DNA of 30,876 bases from a virus. Position numbers and translations under genes: made by a program. The stretch lies in the IMG/VR virus record IMGVR_UViG_3300034101_006338, positions 1 through 30,876 of that record, one strand, 5' to 3'. Numbering within the stretch: position 1 is the first letter of the stretch; each line of letters opens with the position of its first letter. Of this stretch, positions 13,281-21,775 are shown in pieces. The notes under the pieces are model-generated. The model saw only the letters and a list, made by a program, of their open reading frames with translations. It had not been told where the DNA came from and did not search any database.

Positions 13281-13802
13281 ATGATGCTGACGCCGAAAAA
13301 ACGCCTCTTCGCCAAGGAGTATATCGTTGACTTGAATGGCACGCAGGCCGCCATTCGGGCGGGGTACAGCACGAAGACAGCCTCCTCGCAGGCTGAACGC
13401 CTGTTGAGGGATGTTGATGTACAGGCGGCGGTGCACCAGGCCGTGCAGGCGCGGGAACGGCGCGCGGAAGTCACGGCGGACCGTGTGGTCACCGAACTCG
13501 CGAAACTGGGCTTTGCCAGCATGCTGGATTACATCACCGTGCAGCCTGACGGGACGGCGGTAGTGAGCCTCTCGACACTCACCCGCGAACAGGCTGCCGC
13601 CATTCAGGAGATCACCGTCGAGGAATATACCGACGGCAAGGCCGGTGAGGCCCGCCCCGTGAAGCGGGTCCGCCTGAAGCTGGTGGACAAAAAAGGCTCG
13701 CTCGAGCTGCTCGGCCGGCATCTCGGCATCTTCAAAGAGCAGTTCGGCCCGGTGGTCAATGTGAATATCGCGCATGAGCATGCCCTTGCCGAGTTGGAGT
13801 AA
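13281..13802 (+). CDS. terS: Terminase small subunit (Terminase_2 type)
   Basis: This 173-aa protein recognises the packaging site on phage DNA and hands it to the large terminase. LTPKKRLFAKEYIVDLNGTQAAIRAGYSTKTASSQAERLLRDVDVQAAV (residues ~3-52) is the classic helix-turn-helix opening of this family. The middle (LGFASMLDYITVQPDG) and the later KLVDKKGSLELLGRHLGIFKEQ are also typical. The start is ATG 13281 or 13284, behind a modest GGTGG at 13274-13278. The stop overlaps the terL start (TAATG). It is the first gene after the late promoter and terminator. Confidence 0.9.
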   Translation: MMLTPKKRLFAKEYIVDLNGTQAAIRAGYSTKTASSQAERLLRDVDVQAAVHQAVQARERRAEVTADRVVTELAKLGFASMLDYITVQPDGTAVVSLSTLTREQAAAIQEITVEEYTDGKAGEARPVKRVRLKLVDKKGSLELLGRHLGIFKEQFGPVVNVNIAHEHALAELE

Positions 13803-15223
13803 TGGATGATCACGAGAAAGCCATACGGCAACGACTCAAAGACGACTTCGCGCACTACGCGGCGCGGTGCTTAAAGATTCGCAGCAAGAGCGGGGCCATC
13901 CTCCCCCTCACGCTGAATACGGCGCAGATGCACCTTCACAACCGCATAGAGCAGCAGCGAACACGGATTGGCATGGTTCGAATCCTGGTCCTGAAAGGGA
14001 GGCAGCAGGGGTGCTCCACCTACACCGAGGGGCGCTTCTATCACCTGGTCACCCATCGCTTCGGGGTCAGGGCCTTCATCCTGGCGCATGACCTGGACTC
14101 CTCGAAGACCATCTTTGAGATGGTGGAGCGCTTCCAGGTGCATTGCTCCCCGCTGGTGCGGCCGCTGGCCGGCACGAGCAACGCCCGCGAGCTGGTCTTT
14201 CCCCGCCTCGACAGCGGCTACGAAGTCGCAACGGCGGGCAACAAGGCGGCTGGCCGCTCAAAAACAGTCCAATATTTCCACGGCTCGGAGGTGGCGTTCT
14301 GGCCGAATGCCGAGCAGCATCTCCGCGGCGTGCTGCAGACGATCCCCCGCGAGATCGGCACCGAGGTGATCCTTGAGAGCACGAGCGACGGACCGCAGGG
14401 TGTCTTCTACGACATGTGCACGGCCGCCGGCCGCGGTGACGGTGAGTACGAGCTGGTCTTCATTCCCTGGTACTGGGATAGCGGGTATCGCACCGAGGTG
14501 CCGGCCGACTTTCAGCGCACCGCCGAGGAAGAGGCCTACGCCGACAAGTACGGCGTCGACGACGGACAACTCGCCTGGCGCCGGCTGAAGATCATCGAGC
14601 TGCAGGGGGTGGAAGGCTTCCAGCGTGAGTACCCCGCGGACATCGAGGAAGCCTTTGAGGCGCCCGCCGAAGGGGCGCTCTGGACGCCGGAGATGATCAA
14701 AAGCACCCGTGTGGCCGCGGCGCCGCATTTCTCGCGCATCGTGGTCGCCATCGACCCGAGCGTCTCCCGGTCGGAGAAGTCCGACGAGTGCGGCATCGTG
14801 GTCGCCGGGATCGGCAGCGACGGGCACGGCTATGTGCTGGAAGACCTGACCAGCGTCATGCCGCCCCATCTCTGGGCCAGCCGGGCGGTGCAGGCGTATC
14901 ACCAGTGGCAGGCCGACCGGATCATCGGCGAGGTGAACAACGGCGGGGATCTCGTCGAGATCAACCTGCGCACCGTCGATGAGAACATCCCATACAAGGC
15001 CGTGCATGCCAGCCGCGGGAAGCGGACCCGCGCCGAGCCGATCGCTGCGCTCTATGCCCAGGGAAGGGTGCACCACGTGGGCACCCATACCGCGCTCGAA
15101 CGGCAGATGACCACGTGGGAACCGAAGAGCGCGACCTACTCTCCGGGGCGGATCGATGCCATGGTGTGGGCGATTAGTGAACTCATGCTCGAGCCGCAGG
15201 GCTCGTATTTCGAGAGGCTGTAG
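13802..15223 (+). CDS. terL: Terminase large subunit
   Basis: This 473-aa packaging motor has an N-terminal ATPase and a C-terminal RNase H-like nuclease. The Walker A variant is LKGRQQGCST (residues 64-73), the KGRQ-type loop of many phage terminases. The Walker B region is in QYFHGSEVAFWP, followed by EVILESTSDGPQG as coupling motif. The nuclease begins at VVAIDPSVS with the first acidic metal ligand (Asp318), continues with DECGIVVAG and IIGEVNNGGDLVEI, and ends with RIDAMVWAISELML carrying the last conserved Asp. Length and order fit the Terminase_6 type. It overlaps terS and lies directly before portal. Confidence 0.92.
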   Translation: MDDHEKAIRQRLKDDFAHYAARCLKIRSKSGAILPLTLNTAQMHLHNRIEQQRTRIGMVRILVLKGRQQGCSTYTEGRFYHLVTHRFGVRAFILAHDLDSSKTIFEMVERFQVHCSPLVRPLAGTSNARELVFPRLDSGYEVATAGNKAAGRSKTVQYFHGSEVAFWPNAEQHLRGVLQTIPREIGTEVILESTSDGPQGVFYDMCTAAGRGDGEYELVFIPWYWDSGYRTEVPADFQRTAEEEAYADKYGVDDGQLAWRRLKIIELQGVEGFQREYPADIEEAFEAPAEGALWTPEMIKSTRVAAAPHFSRIVVAIDPSVSRSEKSDECGIVVAGIGSDGHGYVLEDLTSVMPPHLWASRAVQAYHQWQADRIIGEVNNGGDLVEINLRTVDENIPYKAVHASRGKRTRAEPIAALYAQGRVHHVGTHTALERQMTTWEPKSATYSPGRIDAMVWAISELMLEPQGSYFERL

Positions 15224-16453
15224 ATGAACGTCTGGCAGCATATCACAACTTGGGTACGGAAGAGCGTTGACGCAGGCGCGGTCTCGATCATCGCCGGGCT
15301 TGCGAAGGCGCGCTGGCGCTCGACGAGTTACGCCGCCTACGCCGAGGAAGGCTACCAGACGAACGTCTGGGTCTTCCGCAGTCTCTCCCTGCGCGCGCTG
15401 GCTCTCGCGGGGTTGAATTGGAAGCTGCTGCGCCGGGGCAGCAAGCCCGACGACACGACCGAACTGACCGACCACCCGCTCCTCACCCTCATGCGCCGGC
15501 CGAATCGGCAACAGGGCTGGGCGTCGTTTGTGCAGCGTCTCTCCTTGCATCTGGACCTGGACGGCAACGCCTTCCTCGCGTTCATTGGCTCGGACGACGG
15601 TGGCACCGGTATCCCGCGGCTGGCCTATGCCTTGCGGCCGGATATCGTGCGCGTGGCGGCCGGCACGCAGCTCGGGGATCCGCGCACGTTCCATTACCAG
15701 CCGGTCGGCGGCACCATCACGACCTACGCTGACGAGGTCATCCTGCACCTGTGGCACGAGAACCCGCTCAACGAGTTGCGCGGTATGCCGCTCATTCAAC
15801 CCGCCGCCCGCTCGGTAGACATCGACAATGCCGATCGCTCCTACCGCTACAACCTGCTCAAGAACAGCGGGCGCCCTTCCGGCATCTACCGCGTGCCCGG
15901 TTTCCTCTCGCCGGATGCCAAGGCCGACCTGAAGGCCCAACTCAAAGAGGATATGCAGGGACCGGAGAACGCCGGAAATCCATTGCTCGCCCAGGGCGGG
16001 GCCGAGTGGCAGCAGATCAGCCTCAACCCGAAAGAGCTCCGCGGGGGCGGCGACTATGACGCCGCGCGCGAGATTGCCCAGGCCTCCGGCGTGCCGGATC
16101 AGCTCATCGGGATCCCCGGCTCCAGCACATTTGCCAACTTCGAGACGGCCATCAAGCATTTCTACACCGGCACGATGATTCCGCAGGCCGAATACGTCCG
16201 TGACGAGTTCAACAACTGGCTCCTTCCCCGCTATGGCGATGACCGCCTCTACCTGGACTTTGACCGCGATGCCATCCAGGCGCTGCAGGAAGACCAGACC
16301 GGCGTCGTCACGCGCATGGCGGCCGCCTGGTGGAAGACCATCAACCAGAAGCGGGAAGCCACCGGCGACGATGCCGTCGATGGCGGGGACGTGCTGATGG
16401 TCCCGAGCACCCTCATTCCCTTCGATCCGAATGAGACGGGAGGGAATGTCTGA
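15224..16453 (+). CDS. Portal protein, HK97 family
   Basis: This 409-aa protein forms the dodecameric ring through which DNA enters the capsid. The sequence TNVWVFRSLSLRALALAGLNWKLLR, DHPLLTLMRRPNRQQGWASFVQRLSLHLDLDGNAFL and the later HLWHENPLNELRGMPLIQPAARSVDIDNADRSYRYNLLKNSGRPSGIYRVPG are characteristic of Phage_portal proteins. QASGVPDQLIGIPGSSTFANFETAIKHFYTGTMIPQAEYV is the well-conserved C-terminal clip/stem part. It starts at ATG 15224 immediately after the terL stop and overlaps the next gene by 1 nt (TGATG). The length is normal for the family, with no sign of truncation. Confidence 0.93.
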   Translation: MNVWQHITTWVRKSVDAGAVSIIAGLAKARWRSTSYAAYAEEGYQTNVWVFRSLSLRALALAGLNWKLLRRGSKPDDTTELTDHPLLTLMRRPNRQQGWASFVQRLSLHLDLDGNAFLAFIGSDDGGTGIPRLAYALRPDIVRVAAGTQLGDPRTFHYQPVGGTITTYADEVILHLWHENPLNELRGMPLIQPAARSVDIDNADRSYRYNLLKNSGRPSGIYRVPGFLSPDAKADLKAQLKEDMQGPENAGNPLLAQGGAEWQQISLNPKELRGGGDYDAAREIAQASGVPDQLIGIPGSSTFANFETAIKHFYTGTMIPQAEYVRDEFNNWLLPRYGDDRLYLDFDRDAIQALQEDQTGVVTRMAAAWWKTINQKREATGDDAVDGGDVLMVPSTLIPFDPNETGGNV

Positions 16454-17469
16454 TGTGTCTCTCCTGCCCGCACGAGCGCTATACCGCCGCCTCCCTCGCC
16501 CGCTTCCAGGTGAAGGCCTCCGAGCCGCTGCCGCCGCCCGGCAACCCGCCGAGCTATCCGGCCTACCTGAAGCCGATCCCGATTAACACGCGGCCGGTGC
16601 TGCCCGTGCTGGAAGGCCTGCTTAACAAGTATGTGCCCGGCGCGGCGCGCTTTCTCTATTCCACCTGGACGGCCGAGGAGTCAGCGCTCAAGTATCAGGA
16701 GATCTCGAACGCCATCCGCGACGGCGAGTTTGCCGAGGACGTGCTCACCCGCTTCCGGTTGCGCTACGCCGCCTACGTGACGAAGCATCTCGAACCGGTG
16801 TGGCGTGCGGGCATCGCCGAAGTGGCCGCCGGGGTGCAGACAGGGCGTCTCGTGCCGAGCATGGCCCAGGAGTATACCGGCAGTCGCATCGCCGCCTACC
16901 TCGACCGCAGTGGCGGCAAGCTCATCAAGTATCTGGAAGGCGAGCAGCGGGCCGCGCTCCGCGCCGTCGTGCGGCACTACACCGTCGAGCGCCCGGTGAG
17001 CACCGAGGAACTGGCGCGGTATCTGCGGCCGCTCGTTGGCCTCACGAAGGACGGCGCCGCCCGTGTGGTCGCCTACCGCGACGAGTTGCTCGATCAGGTG
17101 CGCGCCGGCCAACTCAAGCCCGCCCGCGCCGAGCACCTGGTGCAGAACTACTCCCACTTCCTGGAACGGCGCCGGGCGAACGTCATCGCCGTGACCGAGA
17201 CGACGAACGCCTTCAACGATGGCAGCCTGACCGCCGTGCAGGACGCCCAGGCGCAAGGCTACTTCCCCGGCGACGTGGTGAAGCAGTGGCTCACCCGCGA
17301 GGATGAGCGCGTCTGTTCGACCTGCGGCCCGCTGGATGGGAAGACGGCGCCGGTGGATCAGCCCTTTCCCGGTGGCCTCGAGCGGCCGGGCGCGCATCCG
17401 GTCTGCCGCTGCGCGCTGGTCTACGAGGCGCTGGTGGATACCCGTGACGAAGGAGCACAAGCCGCATGA
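16453..17469 (+). CDS. Head morphogenesis / minor capsid protein (Mu F, SPP1 gp7-like)
   Basis: This 338-aa protein is a minor head component associated with the portal. After a proline-rich N-terminus and helical middle, the C-terminal domain has ANVIAVTETTNAFNDGSLTAVQDAQAQG, then VKQWLTREDERVCSTCGPLDGKTAPVDQPFPGG and AHPVCRCALVYEAL. This is the Phage_Mu_F signature with CxxCxxxxG and HPxCRC. In SPP1, gp7 affects DNA exit and infectivity; in Mu, F is needed for head assembly. The N-terminus (MCLSCPHERY) carries an additional CxxC. Its place between portal and prohead protease is standard. It overlaps the protease gene by 4 nt. Confidence 0.88.
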   Translation: MCLSCPHERYTAASLARFQVKASEPLPPPGNPPSYPAYLKPIPINTRPVLPVLEGLLNKYVPGAARFLYSTWTAEESALKYQEISNAIRDGEFAEDVLTRFRLRYAAYVTKHLEPVWRAGIAEVAAGVQTGRLVPSMAQEYTGSRIAAYLDRSGGKLIKYLEGEQRAALRAVVRHYTVERPVSTEELARYLRPLVGLTKDGAARVVAYRDELLDQVRAGQLKPARAEHLVQNYSHFLERRRANVIAVTETTNAFNDGSLTAVQDAQAQGYFPGDVVKQWLTREDERVCSTCGPLDGKTAPVDQPFPGGLERPGAHPVCRCALVYEALVDTRDEGAQAA

Positions 17470-18395
17470 GCACCCTCACGAAAATCATGGCGCTCGACGT
17501 GAAAAGCGTCGGCGAAGATGGCACGTTCACCGGTGTGGCCAACATGACCGGCATCGTTGACCTCGGCGGGGACATCATCCACGCCGGGGCCTTCACAAAG
17601 ACGCTCACCGAAAAGGGTGGGAAGGTCTATCTCTTCGCCGACCACAGCGGCACGATGGAAAAGCGCGTCGGGCTGGTCGAGCTGCAGGAGATCAACGGCG
17701 CGCTCGAGGTGACGAATGGCGTCTTCAACCTGGCGAAAGCCGCCGGCCAGGAGGCGTATGCCGATGCCAAGTTCTACCACGCGCACGGCATCCCGCTCGG
17801 CCTCTCCATCGGCTACCGCATTCCGGCGGGGAAGTCGTACCGGAAAGACGGCACGCGCCACATCACCGAAGTGCAGCTCGGGGAGGTCAGCATCGTCGCC
17901 TTCCCGATGAATCAGCAATCACAAATCACGGGGGTCAAAAGCATGACAACTACCGCCTTTGAGGAGGCGCTCGGCGTGAAAGCCGTCGACCTGATGGCCT
18001 CCTTCGAGAAAGAGCAACAGCGCCGGGTGCTCAACGAGCAGCGCTGGAAGCTGGAGGATGCCTTGAGCACCTTCCAGCGCAAGCTCATCCAGAATGCCGC
18101 GCTCACCGCCGACGCGAAAGTCCAGGCGATGGGCGAGGCCATCGACCAGTACAAAGCCCTCATGCTGGCCTGGTTGGCCCAGTACCTGGCGCTCGACGCG
18201 GATCCCGTGGCCGACGCTCAACTGGCCGACCCGCGCCCGCATGATACCAAAGCGCTGAACGGGAAGGCGGATGGCAACGAGCCGGGCGAGGAGCCCACTC
18301 CAGCGGCCGACGGCCCCACCAGCGAGGCGCTCACCCTGGCGGCCTGTGCCGCCAAACTCGACGCCACACTCACCTATGCGAAAGGGGTTCTCTGA
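17466..18395 (+). CDS. Prohead protease, HK97 type, with scaffold-like C-terminal extension
   Basis: This 309-aa protein has residues ~1-160 as a U35/S78-type prohead protease: FTGVANMTGIVDLGGDII, LFADHSGTMEKRVG with catalytic His60, IPLGLSIGYRIP with Ser114, and EVQLGEVSIVAFPMN with the third residue Glu140. It cleaves the capsid delta domain and itself during maturation. Residues ~160-309 are helical and charged (EKEQQRRVLNEQRWKLEDALSTFQRKLIQNAAL), then Pro/Ala/Glu-rich, a layout compatible with a fused scaffold, which typical proteases of ~200 aa lack. An internal ATG at 17944 (KSMTTTAFEE) could give a separate scaffold. It is followed at once by the major capsid gene. Confidence 0.88.
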   Translation: MSTLTKIMALDVKSVGEDGTFTGVANMTGIVDLGGDIIHAGAFTKTLTEKGGKVYLFADHSGTMEKRVGLVELQEINGALEVTNGVFNLAKAAGQEAYADAKFYHAHGIPLGLSIGYRIPAGKSYRKDGTRHITEVQLGEVSIVAFPMNQQSQITGVKSMTTTAFEEALGVKAVDLMASFEKEQQRRVLNEQRWKLEDALSTFQRKLIQNAALTADAKVQAMGEAIDQYKALMLAWLAQYLALDADPVADAQLADPRPHDTKALNGKADGNEPGEEPTPAADGPTSEALTLAACAAKLDATLTYAKGVL

Positions 18396-19561
18396 TGGAA
18401 CTGAAAGACTTGTTTGCGAAGATCGAAGCGCTGCAGCAGACCCTGCAGGGCTATGGGCAGAAGGCGGAAACCTTCGTCACCGCCCAGGCGATCACCGACC
18501 TGAAGGCCGAGCTCACCGGGCTGTATGAGCAGCTCGATGCCAAGCTGGCCGCCAAGGCTGCCCCGCCCGCTGCCCTGCCTGGCGAGGTCGCCATGGCGGC
18601 GGAAGTGAAGGCCTTCGACCAGTTCCTGCGTGGCCGGCTCTCCCTGGAGGGCTACAAGGCCGCGCTGGACGCCTCCCTGACGGATGAGCAGAAAGCGCTC
18701 TCCGTCGACGCCAGCGACGGCGCGGTGCTCATCCCGACCACGATCTCCTCGACCATCATCGAGCAGATTGTCGCGATCTCCAACTTCCGCGAGTTGGCGG
18801 ATCAGGAGACCATCGACGGCGACACGCTGGAAGAAGCGGTCGAAACCGGCAGCTTCGGTTTTGGCTGGATCGCCGAGCGCGGCTCCCGCACCGAGACCGC
18901 CACCGGCGACTTCTCGGCCATCACCATCCCCACGCACTCCTGGTATGCCCAGCCGGGTACGACCAACAAGCGCATGGCGATGAGCACCTTCGACCTCGCC
19001 GGGTATTACACCCGCAAGGTCACCGAGGCGAAAGCCAAGGGCGAAGGCACGGCCTTCATCGGCGGCAGCGGCAAGGGCCAGCCCTGGGGCATCATGACCC
19101 GCACCCCCGGCGCCACCCTAAAAACCGGGAAAGCCGACGGCTTCGCGGCATCGGCCCCGGCGGATTGCCTGTGGCGCACCGCCTACGCCATCGATGAGAC
19201 GCTGCTCAATGGGGCAGCGTGGCTCATGCGCCGTGCCACCGAGCTCGAGATCCTGCTGCTCAAAGACGGCCTCGGCCGTCCGCTGTGGCAGGCCAGCCCG
19301 AACCTCGCCGGCGGCGTGCCCAACACGCTCTGCGGCTTCCCGGTGAAATACATGCCGGACATGCCCGCCTTCGGCGCGAGCGCGAACGCCATCGCCTTTG
19401 GAAACTGGCGCGAAGCCTACAAGATCGTCGACACCCGGCGCACAACCGTCATCCGCGACAACATCACCGTCAAGGGCTGGACCCTCTTCTACACGGAAGG
19501 CGAAGTCGGCGGCGATGTGAAGCGCGCCGAGGCGTATGCCGTGCTGCAGGTGGCCGCCTAA
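18395..19561 (+). CDS. Major capsid protein, HK97 fold
   Basis: This 388-aa protein forms the icosahedral shell. Residues ~1-100 are helical coiled-coil (LKDLFAKIEALQQTLQGY...DLKAELTGLYEQLDAKLAA) and represent the delta scaffold domain removed by the protease. The mature part probably begins near ALSVDASDGAVLIPTTISSTII (residues 101-122), which matches the usual Gly/Asp-rich N-arm and VP motif. Further landmarks are FRELADQETIDGD, WIAERGSRTETATGDFSAITIPTHSWYAQP, AFIGGSGKGQPWGIM and the final VTRRTT-like strand region (VDTRRTTVIRDNITVKGWTLFYTEGEVGGDVKRAEAYAVLQ). Whether it forms HK97-like chainmail crosslinks cannot be told. The start overlaps the protease stop. Confidence 0.93.
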   Translation: MELKDLFAKIEALQQTLQGYGQKAETFVTAQAITDLKAELTGLYEQLDAKLAAKAAPPAALPGEVAMAAEVKAFDQFLRGRLSLEGYKAALDASLTDEQKALSVDASDGAVLIPTTISSTIIEQIVAISNFRELADQETIDGDTLEEAVETGSFGFGWIAERGSRTETATGDFSAITIPTHSWYAQPGTTNKRMAMSTFDLAGYYTRKVTEAKAKGEGTAFIGGSGKGQPWGIMTRTPGATLKTGKADGFAASAPADCLWRTAYAIDETLLNGAAWLMRRATELEILLLKDGLGRPLWQASPNLAGGVPNTLCGFPVKYMPDMPAFGASANAIAFGNWREAYKIVDTRRTTVIRDNITVKGWTLFYTEGEVGGDVKRAEAYAVLQVAA

Positions 19562-19605
19562 CCGAGACGGCCTGACTCACCCATTGTGATGAAGGGAGAA
19601 CGAAC

Positions 19606-20043
19606 GTGAAGAACCTGAAGAAAGAAATTGCCCAGGTGCTCCTGCTCGAGCCGCAGGATCTGGCGCACACCGATACCGCCACCGCATGGCTCGACACCCT
19701 GGGCTTCGAGGGGGCGACCCTGTCGGCCGTCATTGGGGCGCTCACGGGCTCCGACGGCTCCAACTACCTGACGCCGGTGTTGCAGCACAGCGACACCACG
19801 GCAGCCACCGCGGCGGAAGCCGTCGCCGCGGCCGACATCGAAGGCGCGTTCACGAAGGTGGATGCCGCCAACGAAGACAGCCTCATCCAGACCGTCGGCT
19901 ACGTCGGGGCCAAGCGCTACGTGCGCATCAACTTCGACTACACCGGCACGGGCATCTCGGCGGGCATCGTGGGCGCCTACGGCACCCTCGGCCATGCCAG
20001 CCGCCGCCCGGCTGTCGCGCCGGCTGCTGTCGCCGCCACCTAA
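19606..20043 (+). CDS. Capsid-associated structural protein (putative)
   Basis: This 145-aa protein starts at GTG 19606 behind GGGAG (19594-19598). After a polar N-terminus it contains SLIQTVGYVGAKRYVRINFDYTGTGISAGIVGAYGTLGHASRRPA. The YVGxKRYVR block followed by a beta strand and a short Arg/Pro tail occurs in many siphophages directly after the major capsid gene, usually as an unnamed virion protein. It could be a capsid-stabilising or decoration protein. No enzyme motif is seen. The gap before it (19562-19605) has only a weak 4-bp hairpin. Confidence 0.68.
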   Translation: MKNLKKEIAQVLLLEPQDLAHTDTATAWLDTLGFEGATLSAVIGALTGSDGSNYLTPVLQHSDTTAATAAEAVAAADIEGAFTKVDAANEDSLIQTVGYVGAKRYVRINFDYTGTGISAGIVGAYGTLGHASRRPAVAPAAVAAT

Positions 20044-20049
20044 TGGCCA

Positions 20050-20065
20050 TGGGGATGATTCCCCA
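20050..20065 (+). other. 6-bp stem-loop before fibre-like gene
   Basis: TGGGGA (20050-20055) pairs with TCCCCA (20060-20065) around TGAT and ends 2 nt before the AAGG of the SD for the gene at 20081. No U-tract follows. Confidence 0.4.
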
Positions 20066-20080
20066 GAAAGGAACACGACC

Positions 20081-20632
20081 ATGGCGAAGATCCAATTGAT
20101 CGACGGGGGCAACAGCCTCCTGCTGGTCAAAGACGATAACACCGAAGTCCAGTTCACCGCCGCGCAGATCGAGGTGATCCTCAACGGCATGGGCACGGAT
20201 GACATTGCCAACGGGGCGGTCACCGCCGCCAAGTTGGCGACGAACGCCGTCGAGACGGAGAAAGTCAAAGACGGCGCCATCACGGCGGGAAAAACAGCCA
20301 CGGCAGTGCAGGCGAGTCTCGGCAAAGCCGACAGCGCCGTGCAGCCGGCGTCCATCGTCAACGTCATCAATGCGCTGGCGGCCGGCGTGAAAGTGGCGTC
20401 TGGCGTGGCCAACGTCACCGGCAGCGCCGATGTGGACACCGGACTGGCGACCGTCACGAAAGTGATCGTCAGCCTTGGTGTCGCGCCGGACGCCAACACC
20501 GCGCTCGTTGCGGCCGTCCTGGGCGGCACGGCGGGGCACGTTACCATCACCGCCTATAAGTTCGATGGTGACGCGGCAATCACCGCATCCACCACAGCCA
20601 CGGCCGTGCATTGGATTGCGTACGGCACGTAA
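20081..20632 (+). CDS. Head fibre / decoration-like structural protein
   Basis: This 183-aa protein starts at ATG 20081 behind AAAGGAA; the upstream part of the frame lies inside the previous gene. Residues ~38-85 have the heptad-like repeat AAKLATNAVETEKVKDGAITAGKTATAVQASLGKAD, common in trimeric phage fibres. The C-terminal ~80 residues (VDTGLATVTKVIVSLGVAPDANTALVAAVLGGTAGHVTITAYK...AVHWIAYGT) form a beta-sandwich-like head seen in phage head-fibre and decoration proteins. Location in the head module rather than after the tape measure argues for a capsid surface fibre, possibly involved in adhesion to host surfaces or mucus. Exact family membership is not certain. Confidence 0.7.
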   Translation: MAKIQLIDGGNSLLLVKDDNTEVQFTAAQIEVILNGMGTDDIANGAVTAAKLATNAVETEKVKDGAITAGKTATAVQASLGKADSAVQPASIVNVINALAAGVKVASGVANVTGSADVDTGLATVTKVIVSLGVAPDANTALVAAVLGGTAGHVTITAYKFDGDAAITASTTATAVHWIAYGT

Positions 20633-20640
20633 GGGCACGC

Positions 20641-20669
20641 GCCGGGCGGGGATCGACACCCCGCCCGGC
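20641..20669 (+). terminator. Perfect 11-bp GC stem-loop, no U-tract
   Basis: GCCGGGCGGGG (20641-20651) pairs perfectly with CCCCGCCCGGC (20659-20669) around a 7-nt loop. It lies 8 nt after the fibre-gene stop and 4 nt before AAGGAG (20674-20679). Without a U-tract it may be an I-shaped terminator, an mRNA 3' protector or a processing site. Confidence 0.55.
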
Positions 20670-20686
20670 ACCCAAGGAGCACGATC

Positions 20687-20878
20687 ATGCGCATCCGCAT
20701 GTTGCAAACAGTCTACCTGCCGGCGGGCGAATCGATGACCGTCTCCCCGAAAGTGGGGCGGGCGCTCATCGCCGCGAAGCAGGCGGAAGAGGACAAGGCC
20801 GACAACCCGGTCACCGAGGTGAAAGATGGGTCTGGTACTGCACACGGCGCCGGCAGCGGACGCCGTGAGTCTCGATGA
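20687..20878 (+). CDS. Small head-module protein (63 aa)
   Basis: It starts at ATG 20687, 7 nt after AAGGAG (20674-20679). The first half (RIRMLQTVYLPAGESMTVSPKVGRALIAAKQAEE) resembles short phage proteins found before head-tail connectors, in which a Gly turn and an A-xx-LI-aa-xx-A helix are typical; I cannot give a function. The second half is charged and low-complexity. The last 53 nt overlap the connector gene in another frame, an unusually long overlap for this genome, so the C-terminal tail may be weakly constrained. Confidence 0.65.
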   Translation: MRIRMLQTVYLPAGESMTVSPKVGRALIAAKQAEEDKADNPVTEVKDGSGTAHGAGSGRRESR

Positions 20879-21461
20879 GCTGAAGAGCGAACTCCGCATC
20901 ACGCATGCGAGCTTCGACACCGACCTCCGGCGGAAACTCCGCGCGGCGATCGGGCGCGTCGAGACGGTCCTCGGGCGGAAATGCATCACCCAGGTCTGGG
21001 ACTGGACCGTTGGCGATCTCACGACGATGGAAAAAAATCGGGACGGGCTGACCTTCATCCGCCTGCCCCATCCCCTCCAGACGGTGAGCGGCCTCTGGGC
21101 GCGAGATTATGCCGTCGGTGACGTGCTCGTGGGCACACCCATCCTGGACGAGGACGACGCCGTGATCGGCAACACCCTCTACGCCTGGGATGCCGATGCC
21201 CAGCCGGGGCGGCTGTTTCGCAAGCCGGGGCAGGTGTGGCCGACCAGTCCGAGCTACTACGGCTACCGGATCCGCTACGTCGCCGGCTATGGCGACGCCG
21301 CAACCGCGGTGCCGGAGATCGTCCGTGATGCCATCATGCGCACGGCCGTCACCCTGTACCGGCAACCGGAGGATGCTGTCACGGGCACCATTGCCAGCTC
21401 CCTGCCGCTCGATACGCTGGAGCTGCTCCAGTCCAGCGGTGAGATGGTGTATTCCCTGTGA
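20826..21461 (+). CDS. Head-tail connector protein (HK97 gp6-like)
   Basis: This 211-aa protein starts at ATG 20826 behind GAGG (20816-20819). SLDELKSELRITHASFDTDLRRKLRAAIGRVETVLGR at the N-terminus is the DNA-packaging/connector (Phage_connect_1, gp6-like) signature: a helical bundle that docks below the portal. The middle (WDWTVGDLTTMEKNRDGLTFIRLPHPLQTVSGLWARD) is beta-rich, and the C-terminus (VPEIVRDAIMRTAVTLYRQPEDA) is the last helix of the domain. It forms the adaptor ring that seals the portal and receives the tail. The next gene is the stopper, as expected. Confidence 0.85.
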   Translation: MGLVLHTAPAADAVSLDELKSELRITHASFDTDLRRKLRAAIGRVETVLGRKCITQVWDWTVGDLTTMEKNRDGLTFIRLPHPLQTVSGLWARDYAVGDVLVGTPILDEDDAVIGNTLYAWDADAQPGRLFRKPGQVWPTSPSYYGYRIRYVAGYGDAATAVPEIVRDAIMRTAVTLYRQPEDAVTGTIASSLPLDTLELLQSSGEMVYSL

Positions 21462-21469
21462 GGTAAGAC

Positions 21470-21775
21470 ATGGCCAATCCGCACTACAACACGCCGGTAA
21501 TCGTTGAGCAGGAAGGGACAACCCCGCGCCAGTGGGGCCCGGCCTGGTCCGACGTTGCCGATGTAGAGGACCTGCCGGGCGCCAGTCAGTTCATGGCCGG
21601 CCACCAGGTGGTGAAGCGGCGGTACCGCGTGCGCGTGCAGTGGCGTCCCGATGTCGCGCCCGTCGAAGGGATGCGCATCTCGACAGCGGACGGGGAGGTG
21701 CTCGGCGTCATCCAGCACGCCACCCGTGGCAAGACGGACCCCGTCGAGATGCTCGTCGAGGAGGTGCGGCCATGA
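21470..21775 (+). CDS. Head closure / head-tail adaptor protein
   Basis: This 101-aa protein starts at ATG 21470 with GAGG in TGAGGTAAGAC upstream. The VIVEQEGTTPRQWGPAWSDVADVEDLPGASQFMAGHQVVKRRYRVRVQWRPDV pattern and the final GMRISTADGEVLGVIQHATRGKTDPVEMLVEEV strands are those of the Phage_H_T_join (SPP1 gp16/HK97 stopper) family. It plugs the filled head and provides the tail docking surface. It overlaps the next gene by 4 nt (ATGA). Confidence 0.85.
   Translation: MANPHYNTPVIVEQEGTTPRQWGPAWSDVADVEDLPGASQFMAGHQVVKRRYRVRVQWRPDVAPVEGMRISTADGEVLGVIQHATRGKTDPVEMLVEEVRP

Noticed and set aside
14258-16159. 633-aa open frame on the - strand
   Set aside because: It lies fully opposite terL and portal. 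Long antisense frames are expected in GC-rich coding DNA, and its sequence shows no domain or SD.
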